A stretch of DNA of 34,048 nucleotides from Acidobacteriaceae bacterium. Its GTDB lineage: Bacteria; Acidobacteriota; Terriglobia; Terriglobales; Acidobacteriaceae. The stretch spans positions 1 through 34,048 of the forward strand of contig JASHOY010000362.1 of NCBI GenBank assembly GCA_030038435.1. Direction: 5' to 3'. Numbering within the stretch: the first letter of the stretch is position 1; each line of letters opens with the position of its first letter. The notes under the pieces are model-generated. The model searched no databases. It was not told the DNA's origin and saw nothing but the letters and a program-made list of their open reading frames with translations. A program made the translations under genes and the position numbers. Positions 16,336 through 24,749 of this stretch are shown here, piece after piece.

Positions 16336-17796
16336 TCAAATCAATCTGCTGACAAAACTTCGGCGCGTGTATTCGAGCGCCGGCAAGAATACTTCGAATG
16401 TTGTTCCGCTTTTACCCAGCCGCTCCGATGACCGGAAACGGATGGTGCCATGATGCCTTTCGATGAGGGATTTCGAAACCCAGAGACCCAGGCCGGAACC
16501 GCGCAGCTCCTTAGTGGTAAAGAACGGATCAAAGATGTTGCTCCGGATTTCTGTTGGTATGCCTGTTCCGTGGTCATGAATGGTGACTCGATTGCCGCGA
16601 CGCCCGGTACGCTCCACTGAGCAGAGGCGCACGTTCACTTCCGAGCCAGGTGTCGAAACCTCGATTGCGTTTCGCATCACGTTCGTGAAGACTTGCGCGA
16701 GCTGTCCGGGAAAGCCGTAGATTTTCTCGGCAGGGCGGCGCTTGAAGACCACTTTGACTTTGCGCGGAGTGGCGGAGCGACCGATCAGGCTGACGACTTC
16801 GGCCAGGAGCTCTCCAAGATCGATTTCCTCCGGCTGGTGCGGATCTCGATAAAACGAAAGGGCCTGCTTGGTGATGCGTGAGATGCGATCCAGTTCCTTG
16901 CCGGCGTCGATCAGGAAGGTACGCGCGGTGTCAATGGAATCGGTCACGCGGGCCAGATAGATCAGGTTGATCAAGCCCTCCAGCGGGTTATTGATTTCAT
17001 GCGCGATGGTACTGGCGAGTTTTCCCGTAGCGGCGAGTTTTTCGGCAGTGCGCAGCGCATATTCTGCCAGCTTGCGGTCCGTGGTGTCGGCCACGATGAG
17101 TACTCTTTCTCCGCGCTCCGATTCTCCTTCCACGCGAGTGACGGAGACCTGAACGGCGCGCTTACCGATGTTGAATTCGCCGGTGACCTGTTTGCTTTTC
17201 TGCCGCAGCGGTTCGCTGGTGCCGATCAGTTTTTCCAGGAGCAGGGCCGCATTTTCGCCGGAGTCCAGTTGCGCCCTGGTTCCGCAGATTGCACGGAAAG
17301 CGTCATTCCACTGTGCCACGCAGCCATTCTCGTCGATCCGGGCGACTCCTTCTACGAGGGAGTCGAAGGTGCTTTGCCACTGCTCCGAAGCCCTTCGGGA
17401 GATCAATTCCGCTCTGCGCAACCTTAGCAGTGCGCGCACCGTAGCGGTGAGCACGGTTCGATCGATAGGGTGAGTGATGTACGCGTCTGCTCCTGCATCG
17501 AGCGCCTCCGCCCGGGCATCGTTGGAGACAAACGATGCGGACATTTGCAGCACCATGATGGATGCGGTGGCGGGTTCAGACTTCAGGATGCGGCAAACCT
17601 CAATGCCCGACATGTCGGGGAGGCGTACATCGAGGATAACGAGATCGGGCAGGGTCCTGGCAAGCTCGACTGCCTGCGCTCCACGGTCCGCATGCTCGCA
17701 TCGGTGCCCCTCGCTTTGCAGGATTCTGCTCAGCACGTACCGGCTCTCAGTCCGGTCGTCAACGATCAAGATCCGACCTGTCAGCGGTTCAGGCAT
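16336..17796 (-). CDS. Receiver-PAS-histidine kinase (stressosome operon, last gene)
   Basis: This 486-aa cytosolic protein has an N-terminal receiver (VDD, phospho-acceptor Asp56 in VILDVRLPD), a PAS-like domain (about 140-240, FDSLVEGVARIDENG) and a kinase core: AHEINNPLEGL (His266), N-box TNVMRNAIEV (Asn376), HDHGTGIP, FFTTKELRGSGLGLWVS. The receiver's conserved Lys is His (DAYITHPID), a variant I recall from related receiver-kinases. The ATG at 17796 overlaps the preceding hybrid kinase stop by 8 bp; a TTG at 17814 is an alternative. Being last in the stressosome cluster, it is a candidate for receiving phosphate from, or sharing control with, the hybrid kinase. This is inferred from order only. 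Confidence 0.9.
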   Translation of the reverse strand: MPEPLTGRILIVDDRTESRYVLSRILQSEGHRCEHADRGAQAVELARTLPDLVILDVRLPDMSGIEVCRILKSEPATASIMVLQMSASFVSNDARAEALDAGADAYITHPIDRTVLTATVRALLRLRRAELISRRASEQWQSTFDSLVEGVARIDENGCVAQWNDAFRAICGTRAQLDSGENAALLLEKLIGTSEPLRQKSKQVTGEFNIGKRAVQVSVTRVEGESERGERVLIVADTTDRKLAEYALRTAEKLAATGKLASTIAHEINNPLEGLINLIYLARVTDSIDTARTFLIDAGKELDRISRITKQALSFYRDPHQPEEIDLGELLAEVVSLIGRSATPRKVKVVFKRRPAEKIYGFPGQLAQVFTNVMRNAIEVSTPGSEVNVRLCSVERTGRRGNRVTIHDHGTGIPTEIRSNIFDPFFTTKELRGSGLGLWVSKSLIERHHGTIRFRSSERLGKSGTTFEVFLPALEYTRRSFVSRLI

Positions 17797-19765
17797 TGGG
17801 TCCCGGAACAGCAATCTCAGGAGACATCCCGGCGCATTTCATCCAGTCGAGGAAGGGCTGCGCGGACAGACGCGAGGTTATTTCGCCCTTTTTGATTATG
17901 GGCGCGTTCAGCTTGCCGAGTTCCGATAGCTCAGTTTCAGTGAGCTCCTTGGAGGTGTAGACGAGAACCGGCAGGTTCTCCGTTGCCCGCTGGGCGCGCA
18001 ACTGGCGAAGCAGATCCAGGCCGCTGACGTCGGACATCAGAAGGTCGAGGATGATGGCGTTGGGCGCGTTTTCGCGAAGGGACACAAGCGCCTCTTTCGC
18101 CGAGGACGCCTCAAGGATCTCGAGCCAGGGCTGATCGAGGAGGTCGCGAAGGATATAGCGCGAGATTTCGTTGTCATCCACCACCAGAATGCGGCGGGTT
18201 CCGCTCTGCGCCGTCTGGCGCCGCAACTCCTGCAGAAGAGCCTCTTTCGCCACCGGTTTCAGCAAAAAAGCGTCCGCGCCGTTACGGCGGGCGGAAGCTG
18301 ATTCATCGCAGACGCTGGTGGCGATGCTGGGAATGCCAGGCCAGCGCTGCCGCACCCGCGAAAGAAAATCCCAGCACCTGTCGTCTTCGAGGTAGACGTC
18401 GAGGAGCAGGACCTTGGGTGCATGTCTGGCGGTCCAGACTTCGGCCTGAGCAATGTTGGAAGTGAGAATCGCCTGAAACTCAGAGTTGCGCAAATAGAAT
18501 TCATAAAGGTTTGCGGTCTCAAGGTCGTCTTCAAGAATGAGCACAGGGGCGCGATGAAACTCTGGCGCGGGAGGCATTTCTCCGCTGTCCGGCTGGAAAA
18601 GTTCTCCCACATAGACAGCGGGAATCTTCACGAAGAAGGTCGAACCATTGCCCAGTTCGCTTTCGAGTGAGATTTCCCCGCCTAGGAGTTTGGCGAGGTT
18701 CCTGCACAGGGGCAACCCGAGGCCCGTGCCCCGATACCGCTCTTGGAGCGGGTTTTCGAGCTGGCTGAACTCTCTGAAGATGGTCTCATGATGTTCCGGA
18801 GCGATGCCGATGCCGGTGTCCGCAACCCGGAACTCGACGGTTCCGCTGCTCTGCATGGAAGCTGATACGGTCACTGAGCCACGAGGCGTAAACTTGATGG
18901 CGTTTGAAATCAGGTTTCTCAGGATTTGCGAGACTTTGCCCTCGTCAGTGTGCAGAGGCGGCACTCCCTCCGGGTCCTCGAAAAGGAGGTTGACCGAAGT
19001 GTTTTCGGCCAGCAAAGGCTTCAGCATTCCCTTAAGCGCGCTGAAGAGCTCATTTACCTCGAAGCGTTTGGGGCGCATGCGGATCTTGCCGGCCTCTACC
19101 TTGGCAAGATCGAGAAGGTCGTTGACCAGCTCCTGAAGCTCGCGCGCAGATGACTGGATATAGCGAACCTGCTTGGTTTGCTCGGCGGTAAGCTCGCCAT
19201 CAATCCTGTCGAGCAGCAGGCCGGCGAGGGAAATGATGGAATTCAGCGGGGTGCGGAATTCGTGGGAGACGTTCGACAGAAACCTGGTTTTGAGCTCGGA
19301 GGCGCGGCGCAGATAATCCGCTCTTTCGTCCAGCTCGGCATAAAGAGCCACAACGCCGCGATTGGTATCCTCGAGTTCGCGGTTCAGCATTTCCAGTTCT
19401 TCCTGACGGGAACGCAGCTCCTGCAGGGTGTTCATGAGCTCCCGGTTCTGCTGTTCCACCTCTTCGAAGGGGTTCCTGGAAATCTGACTCTGCAGCTTGC
19501 GGCTCAGTTCTCGCGCTGAGTGTTGTGTCCAGGTGCGGCGGAAAGGAGGCAATAGCTTGGTCATGCGCACCGTGGTTCCCGCCGGCGAAGTCTCAATGTG
19601 GAAGTGGTCCATCAGCCTCTTTGTGCCGATGATGCCCATGCCCATACCCGTTTCCGATCGGTATCGCCCTTCAAGAATCTCGTCGAGCATAAGAATGCCC
19701 GAGCCTGTATCGGAAACCTCGACCTGAAGGCTTTGCTGCGGTTCCAGGATGAGGGAAAAATCCAC
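17789..19765 (-). CDS. Hybrid histidine kinase with two receivers (remaining open frame after an upstream stop)
   Basis: This is the uninterrupted part of a larger gene (17789-19948). Numbered from the GTG at 19948, residues 1-130 are an RsbT-like ATPase, 165-215 a coiled coil (EEVEQQNRELMNTLQELRSR), then the kinase core (FLSNVSHEFRTPLNSI, His229; LRNLISNAIKFTP; RGTGLGLPLC). Two receivers follow: Asp517 in VLLLDVYLED with LLKPV, and Asp635 in AIILDLLMSD. The stop codon at codon 36 removes the first 36 residues from this frame. Restart at the GTG at 19765 would keep kinase and receivers but drop the N-box half of the RsbT domain. It lies in the stressosome operon between the phosphatase gene and the receiver-kinase. 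Whether it is expressed cannot be told from sequence. Confidence 0.85.
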   Translation of the reverse strand: MDFSLILEPQQSLQVEVSDTGSGILMLDEILEGRYRSETGMGMGIIGTKRLMDHFHIETSPAGTTVRMTKLLPPFRRTWTQHSARELSRKLQSQISRNPFEEVEQQNRELMNTLQELRSRQEELEMLNRELEDTNRGVVALYAELDERADYLRRASELKTRFLSNVSHEFRTPLNSIISLAGLLLDRIDGELTAEQTKQVRYIQSSARELQELVNDLLDLAKVEAGKIRMRPKRFEVNELFSALKGMLKPLLAENTSVNLLFEDPEGVPPLHTDEGKVSQILRNLISNAIKFTPRGSVTVSASMQSSGTVEFRVADTGIGIAPEHHETIFREFSQLENPLQERYRGTGLGLPLCRNLAKLLGGEISLESELGNGSTFFVKIPAVYVGELFQPDSGEMPPAPEFHRAPVLILEDDLETANLYEFYLRNSEFQAILTSNIAQAEVWTARHAPKVLLLDVYLEDDRCWDFLSRVRQRWPGIPSIATSVCDESASARRNGADAFLLKPVAKEALLQELRRQTAQSGTRRILVVDDNEISRYILRDLLDQPWLEILEASSAKEALVSLRENAPNAIILDLLMSDVSGLDLLRQLRAQRATENLPVLVYTSKELTETELSELGKLNAPIIKKGEITSRLSAQPFLDWMKCAGMSPEIAVPGPNA

Positions 19766-19948
19766 ATTTCCATTGCCGGCATAGCGAAAGGCGTTGCGCG
19801 CAATCTCCGAGGTTGCAGTTGCCAGGCGGATCTGATCCTGCTAGTCGAGACCCAGCTCAGCTCCCACTTCGCGTGCGCGCTGCCTGGCCTGAACGACATC
19901 GCGTTCCGACTGGAGAGAGAGTTGGACGATGGGCACGCGCACAGTCAC
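19766..19948 (-). pseudogene. N-terminal RsbT-like segment of the hybrid kinase, split by an in-frame TAG
   Basis: From the GTG at 19948 (overlapping the previous stop as GTGA) the frame reads MTVRVPIVQLSLQSERDV to Asp35, then TAG (plus 19841-19843), then QDQIRLATATSEIARNAFRY in the same frame, joining the kinase. TSEIARNAF is the N-box of RsbT-type ATPases, and DQ-R-ATA-SEIARNA is the conserved lead-in, so homology continues on both sides with no shift. The stop is therefore a single-codon interruption. Reads would show whether it is real. Confidence 0.8.
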
Positions 19949-20937
19949 TGGCCTTTCATCACCACAACGCTGGCATCGTCGCGTTGGCGGCGGTAATCGC
20001 GAAGCAACGCTCCACAAAGGAGAGCGGGATGGCGGGATAGCAACCCCGGATAGGCAGCCAGGTCCCACCGGGTATGTAATCCGTCCGAATGCATAACGAA
20101 GACCGATCCCGGGGTCCACTCCGCGTGCACCTCCTGAATGCGGGGTGCGGTTATGCCCAGCGTGCCGTTGTGCGACATCAGTCCTCTGGATATATTTCCA
20201 TTTATCAACGTGGCACAGATGTTGCCCACGCCGGCGTAAGTCAATTCCCGCTGCGCTGGAGAAATTTCGACCACCCCGGCTACGGCGCCGCGGGTTTTTT
20301 TCAGGGCATCGTGCAGGTAGCCCAGGATGTCACCCGGTTGGATGGAGAGATGGCGGCGAAAAGTTGCAATCGCCTCCTGCGCCGCCTCGGCGGCGCCGAG
20401 CCCGTGACCGAGCCCATCGGTCAAAATGGCCATCGTCCGCTGTGGCGTCTGGTCGCACCACCAGCCGTCACCGCATAGCCGCTCGCCGGGATAAGGGAGC
20501 GCCATTCCGGCAACCTGGACTTCGGCGTCGGTGCTGGAGTCTCCCAATTCGAGCAGAACCATGGTCCCGCCCTTGCCCGTGAATATTTCGAAGTGGGTTG
20601 ACAAGCGCTTCATGGCCCCGAGGCCGCTGCCCATGGTGCCGGCGGTGGAATAGCCGTCGGTCAGGGCGAGGGCGAGATTATCAATGCCTTTGCCTTGGTC
20701 CGTGGCCACAATCTGCGCCCGATGGCCATCATGATGCACTACCCCTGAGACAATCACATGTCCGCCGCCGCCATGGATAAGGACGTTGCTCGCCGCCTCG
20801 GTGGCAAGAATGGCCAGCTCGCCGGCTCGCGTTTCATCCATGGCCAGCTTCCTGGCAGCAGTGGCGGCAGTCCGCCGCACCTCTCCCACCGAGCTTGGGT
20901 CAGTAATGGTTACACATTCCGTGAAAACTATTTCCAT
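19945..20937 (-). CDS. RsbT-like ATPase fused to RsbX-like PP2C phosphatase
   Basis: The 330-aa protein has two domains. Residues 1-135 are a GHKL ATPase of the anti-sigma/RsbT type: N-box LATEAASNVLIH (Asn51), ATDQGKGI (Asp80), GTMGSGLGAMKRL. Residues about 143-330 are a short PP2C phosphatase of the RsbX/SpoIIE type with metal-site aspartates in CGDGWW (157), TDGLGHG (174), HSDGLHTR (285) and DDAS (320/321). By analogy RsbX dephosphorylates RsbR and RsbS and resets the stressosome. Having kinase-like and phosphatase domains in one chain suggests a bifunctional reset factor. Its start overlaps the rsbT stop by 10 bp. Confidence 0.88.
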   Translation of the reverse strand: MEIVFTECVTITDPSSVGEVRRTAATAARKLAMDETRAGELAILATEAASNVLIHGGGGHVIVSGVVHHDGHRAQIVATDQGKGIDNLALALTDGYSTAGTMGSGLGAMKRLSTHFEIFTGKGGTMVLLELGDSSTDAEVQVAGMALPYPGERLCGDGWWCDQTPQRTMAILTDGLGHGLGAAEAAQEAIATFRRHLSIQPGDILGYLHDALKKTRGAVAGVVEISPAQRELTYAGVGNICATLINGNISRGLMSHNGTLGITAPRIQEVHAEWTPGSVFVMHSDGLHTRWDLAAYPGLLSRHPALLCGALLRDYRRQRDDASVVVMKGQ

Positions 20938-21332
20938 CGCACTGCGGTAACGCGAGTCCCCTTTCCTACCTCCGATTCGATTCGGAAATCGTTCACCAGG
21001 CGCTTGCTTCCCCCCAGTCCGAGACCCATGCCTGATCCGGTTGTAAATCCGTCTTTCAACGCCTCGTCCACGTCTCGTATGCCTGGTCCATGATCTTCAA
21101 AAATCATGCAAAGGCCGGTGCGCGCGCCATTCATCACCACTTCCACGCTCATGGTTCCACCTTTGCCGTGGTCTAGAGCATTGCGGGCCAGTTCGCTGGC
21201 CGCGGTCACGAGTTTGGTCTGGTCCACAAGACTGAACCGGAGTTCCACCGCCCACTGGCGCACTTTTTGGCGAGCGACGACAACGTCGTTTGAGCTGTTG
21301 ATTGGAACAACTTCACGCTTCAATACGGTCAT
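20928..21332 (-). CDS. rsbT: Stressosome serine/threonine kinase RsbT
   Basis: The 134-aa single-domain GHKL kinase shows the RsbT pattern: N-box AASELARNALDHG (Asn51), FEDHGPGI (Asp80), TTGSGMGLGLGGSKRL. RsbT binds RsbS in the stressosome, phosphorylates RsbS and RsbR on stress, then is released to activate a downstream partner (RsbU in Bacillus). The ATG at 21332 lies inside rsbS (20-bp overlap), and the upstream in-frame sequence is shadow coding. No RsbU gene is present, so its released target is unknown; the adjacent phosphatase and kinases are candidates. Confidence 0.9.
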   Translation of the reverse strand: MTVLKREVVPINSSNDVVVARQKVRQWAVELRFSLVDQTKLVTAASELARNALDHGKGGTMSVEVVMNGARTGLCMIFEDHGPGIRDVDEALKDGFTTGSGMGLGLGGSKRLVNDFRIESEVGKGTRVTAVRWK

Positions 21333-21699
21333 TTTGTGATCCGGACGTTGCGCCTCCGTAAAGCAGTTCCATTCCAGCCTCAATATTCAGAGCCGTTTTT
21401 ACCCCCGGCAGAGACATGCCCAGTTCTACAAGGGTGATGGCTACTGCCGGCTGCATGCCCACGACAACGGTGTCTGCTCCCAGCACCCGCGACATGGCGG
21501 CAATGTTGGCCAGCATGCGGCCGATAAACGAATCCACGATTTCAAGGGAAGAGATATCGATCAGAACTCCGGTTGAACCCCACTCCGAGATCCGGTCGGT
21601 TACGTCTTCCTGCAACTGCAGTGCCAGCTTGTCGTGCATGTCAACCTGGATGGTGATCAGCAGCAGGGAACCCATGCGCAGGACGGGTATCCGTTCCAT
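21313..21699 (-). CDS. rsbS: Stressosome antagonist protein RsbS (STAS domain)
   Basis: This 128-aa single STAS domain has the RsbS signature LIDISSLEIVDSFIGRML, with Ser57 in VDS at about the site of the phosphorylated Ser59 of B. subtilis RsbS. It also has AVAITLVELGMSLPGVKTAL. RsbS and RsbR form the icosahedral stressosome core that holds RsbT. The ATG at 21699 overlaps the rsbR stop by one base (TAATG), and GGAGG precedes it. Confidence 0.92.
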   Translation of the reverse strand: MERIPVLRMGSLLLITIQVDMHDKLALQLQEDVTDRISEWGSTGVLIDISSLEIVDSFIGRMLANIAAMSRVLGADTVVVGMQPAVAITLVELGMSLPGVKTALNIEAGMELLYGGATSGSQNDRIEA

Positions 21700-22589
21700 T
21701 AGTCCTCCCGCTTATTGAACAACCCGCTGAGGGGATTGGTTGGGGCCGCCGCCGTTCGCACAATGGCCCGGCCGCTGCGCTCGAGTGCGAGGGCAAAGGC
21801 ATCGGAGAGCTTGGCCTTGGTGACGATGTCTTCCAGATTGATTCCGAGGTGAACGATGGTCTGAGCAATCTGTGGGCGAATGCCGCTGATTATGCACTCG
21901 GCGCCCATGAGACGGGCGGCGGTAATGGTTTTCAGGAGATGTTGCGCTACCAGCGTGTCGACTGTGGGCACGCCGGTGATGTCGATGATGGCGAACTTGG
22001 AGTTGGTGGCCACCACAGTCTGGAGCAGGCTCTCCATCACCACCTGGGTGCGGGCGCTGTCCAGGGTTCCTATGATGGGAAGAGCAAGAATCCCTTCCGA
22101 GAGTTTTACCACCGGCGTCGACAGCTCAAGAAGCTCCTGCTGCTGGCGCAGGATCAACTCTTCTCGCGTGGCGATGTAGGCCTCAGTGGTGATGAGAGCG
22201 AGCCGGTCAAGCAATTCCGTGGCGGCCCATATGGTTTCGAAGAGGGTCTCCTGATTGCCGGCTTGCTTTTCTCGAATGAGGACGAAAAGCGGCTGTTTCA
22301 GCGAGAGCACGAAGGTGGCCACGTCGACGGGGGAAAACCCCTGCCGGGCCCGCGAAGCGGAAATTGTGGTGAGCAAATCGCGCGCGGAATTCCAGCCTTC
22401 CCCTTCCATATTGGTGGGCCCGCTGGTACGTACGCCTTCGACCAAGGCGCGCAAAATTGCGGCGCACTGCTCATCCGCTTCCGACTTGCTGATCAAGTCA
22501 TTTCGTTTGACAGCGCTCGACATCGTGCGAATCCACTGCGCACGAAGCCTATCTTCGTTCTGAGAAATGATCTCAGCCAGATCGTTCAT
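21699..22589 (-). CDS. rsbR: Stressosome co-antagonist RsbR (RsbRD-type N-terminus plus STAS)
   Basis: The 296-aa protein has an all-helical N-terminal sensor domain (residues 1-150) that resembles the RsbRD N-terminal domain (IISQNEDRLRAQWIRTM). A linker helix and a C-terminal STAS domain follow (about 158-280: LPIIGTLDSAR, AIIDITGVPTVDTLVAQHLL, GIRPQIAQTIVHLGINLEDI). Thr212 (VDT) and Thr244 (AQT) fall near the threonines phosphorylated by RsbT in Bacillus RsbR. There is no heme-globin or PAS signature in the N-terminus, so the signal sensed is unknown. The ATG at 22589 has GGGAG about 7 nt upstream. Confidence 0.92.
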   Translation of the reverse strand: MNDLAEIISQNEDRLRAQWIRTMSSAVKRNDLISKSEADEQCAAILRALVEGVRTSGPTNMEGEGWNSARDLLTTISASRARQGFSPVDVATFVLSLKQPLFVLIREKQAGNQETLFETIWAATELLDRLALITTEAYIATREELILRQQQELLELSTPVVKLSEGILALPIIGTLDSARTQVVMESLLQTVVATNSKFAIIDITGVPTVDTLVAQHLLKTITAARLMGAECIISGIRPQIAQTIVHLGINLEDIVTKAKLSDAFALALERSGRAIVRTAAAPTNPLSGLFNKRED

Positions 22590-22727
22590 GGAATTCTCCC
22601 GGAGACTGCCCGGCACGGGACTTCAGGTCGACGATGGGGGGATCTTTCAGGACCGCAAGGCAACGTGATCGGGGCAGGTGAGTCGTGCCTGGTTTGCGTC
22701 GGTGGCAGCTCAAAAAGGCGAGGGCCG

Positions 22728-23126
22728 TCAGCTTACTGTCTGAGCGATGTTTTGCAGAGCCTGTTGTAGGACCTCGATTCCTTCCCACTTGCCAACAAAC
22801 TGCTTCACTTTAAAGAGGTCGCACATCCTACGCTGCTCTTCTCCCATAATCGACCACACTATCACGGGGATGCCGCGCAGATTGGGGGTGCTGTGCCAGA
22901 ACCTGAGCAGCTCGAACCCGCTTTCGATGCCGAAATCGAGATCGAGAACGATTCCATCCGGGAGCACGCCTTCTTCTGCCAGACGATCTTCCAGATAAGC
23001 TCGCGCCGACTGGGGGGTGGTTCTGGCCTCAATTTCGGCAAAACCTGCCAGCTTTGCGGCCTCCGCGGCAAGCCTCGCATCCCGGGGCTCGTTTTCGACC
23101 ACGAGCAAACGGTTCGAATATTTCAT
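22728..23126 (-). CDS. Stand-alone response regulator receiver protein
   Basis: The 132-aa single receiver starts MKYSNRLLVVENEP. It has an acidic pocket of Glu11 and Glu13 (E-N-E instead of D-D), a phospho-acceptor Asp62 or Asp64 in GIVLDLDFG, Ser92 (VIVWS) and Lys113 (VGKWEG). With no output domain, it is of the CheY/Spo0F relay type. It lies 138 bp upstream of rsbR on the same strand and could be the first gene of the stressosome operon or have its own promoter. The start ATG 23126 is where receiver homology begins; the in-frame upstream sequence looks non-coding. Confidence 0.85.
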   Translation of the reverse strand: MKYSNRLLVVENEPRDARLAAEAAKLAGFAEIEARTTPQSARAYLEDRLAEEGVLPDGIVLDLDFGIESGFELLRFWHSTPNLRGIPVIVWSIMGEEQRRMCDLFKVKQFVGKWEGIEVLQQALQNIAQTVS

Positions 23127-23672
23127 GGGCCCGTCCTTCTCAAATGATGAAAGTGTAGACGATCCGACTTCCGGCGAACAAAGAAAAAGCGGGCACGAGT
23201 TCTGATGGAATCTTTGCATTCGCAATGCCACTTTCCAGGTGTGAGCAGGAATCGCAGAGGTCATCTTTCGAGTTTGTCCAGGTCGATTTCGCCTTTTCCG
23301 GCGCCTACGGTGGCGTAGCACTCACGGCGGCTGGTCTCGAATGTTCCATCCCACTCTGCGCGGTGCAAGATTCGATTGCTACTGGGTTCCCATGGAGCGC
23401 CTCCAAGATGGGCCCGGGGCCTACATCTTACCAGAGCGCGGATTGAAAGATTTCCTCAGCCGCGGAACTGCAGGCCCTTCCAACAAAGCCTACACGAATG
23501 CCGCGGTGAGAAAGGGGCGGTTTTGTCTTCTCCCTGCACGGCATGGGAATCCTTCCGACCCACTGAAGAAGAACGGAGGCGGACAGAGGGAAACGCGTCA
23601 GTTCTTTCTGGCGAACGCCCTGCTGAGCATCCTCAAGCAATATCTGACCCAGGTTGACAGGATCACGCTGTA
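23127..23672. other. 546-bp intergenic stretch, no supported gene
   Basis: Several short ORFs are open on both strands but none has domain-like sequence or a good ribosome binding site. No tRNA, hairpin with U-run or repeat was found by eye. Both flanking genes are on the minus strand, so the stretch holds the recA 3' end and the promoter region of the response regulator. Confidence 0.5.
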
Positions 23673-24749
23673 TCAGCCGCGGCGGCTGCGGACCGCTTCT
23701 TTGGCTTCGGCGGGGCCGGCTGCGGGAACTTCCGGGACTTCCGCTTTGGGCGCGCCCACGTTGAGCCGCTTGCGGAGCTCGGCGTCCATCTTGGCGAAAA
23801 CGTCCTTGTGTTCTTTGAGGAATGAGCGTGTGTTTTCGCGGCCCTGGCCGATGCGCTCGCCATCGTAGCTGTACCACGCGCCGGATTTCTCGACAATATT
23901 ATGGGTGACCGCCAGGTCGAGGACGTCGCCCTCGCGGCTGATGCCTTCCCCGTAAAGGATGTCGAACTCGGCTTCGCGGAAGGGCGCGGCGACCTTGTTC
24001 TTGACGATTTTGACCTTGGTGCGCGAGCCGACCACCTGGTCGCCTTCTTTGACAGCGGCAATGCGGCGGATGTCGATGCGGACCGAGGAATAGAACTTGA
24101 GGGCGCGGCCGCCGGTGGTGGTTTCGGGATTGCCGAACATGACGCCGATCTTCTCGCGGATCTGGTTGATGAACACCAGCGCGGTGCGGGATTTGGAAAC
24201 CGTGCCGGTGAGCTTGCGCAGAGCCTGCGACATGAGGCGGGCCTGCAGTCCGACGTGGGAGTCGCCCATTTCGCCGTCGAGTTCGGCCTTGGGGACGAGG
24301 GCGGCTACGGAGTCGACGACCAGGACGTCGATGGCGCCGGAGCGAACCAGCGCTTCGGTTATTTCCAGGGCCTGTTCACCACTGTCAGGCTGGGAGACAA
24401 GGAGATTGTCGGTGTCGACACCGAGCTTCTGGGCGTAGCCCGGGTCGAGAGCGTGCTCGGCATCAACGAAAGCCGCCATGCCGCCATGCCGCTGAGCTTC
24501 GGCGATGACCTGGAGGGTGATGGTGGTCTTGCCGGAGGACTCGGGACCGAAGACTTCGGTGACGCGGCCGCGGGGAATACCGCCTACGCCAAGCGCGGCG
24601 TCGAAGCTGATGGAGCCTGTGGAGATGACCGCGATGGGCATAAGGGCTTCGCGGGAGCCGAGGCGCACAATCGAGCCCTTGCCGAATTGCTTTTCGATTT
24701 GGGAAAGGGCGAGTTCTACAGCTTTGGCGCGGTCGTCGGCGATGGCCAT
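23673..24749 (-). CDS. recA: Recombinase A
   Basis: The 358-aa RecA has Walker [10 protein letters not shown], Walker [10 protein letters not shown], the loop-2 region [19 protein letters not shown], and the usual [11 protein letters not shown]-terminus. It pairs homologous DNA and triggers LexA self-cleavage in the SOS response. The ATG at 24749 has AAGGAG about 5 nt upstream; upstream in-frame sequence is not RecA. A TACAAT (plus 24840-24845, minus strand) is a possible -10 about 95 nt upstream of the ATG. No CGAAC-N4-GTTCG-like LexA site was seen. The C-terminus is Ala/Glu/Pro-rich ([14 protein letters not shown]). Confidence 0.97.
   Translation of the reverse strand: MAIADDRAKAVELALSQIEKQFGKGSIVRLGSREALMPIAVISTGSISFDAALGVGGIPRGRVTEVFGPESSGKTTITLQVIAEAQRHGGMAAFVDAEHALDPGYAQKLGVDTDNLLVSQPDSGEQALEITEALVRSGAIDVLVVDSVAALVPKAELDGEMGDSHVGLQARLMSQALRKLTGTVSKSRTALVFINQIREKIGVMFGNPETTTGGRALKFYSSVRIDIRRIAAVKEGDQVVGSRTKVKIVKNKVAAPFREAEFDILYGEGISREGDVLDLAVTHNIVEKSGAWYSYDGERIGQGRENTRSFLKEHKDVFAKMDAELRKRLNVGAPKAEVPEVPAAGPAEAKEAVRSRRG

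Noticed and set aside
23225-23446. Short ORFs in the gap between the response regulator and recA
   Set aside because: Different frames give equally weak translations. One minus-strand run ending ...GEIDLDKLER looked protein-like but has no start signal or known match.
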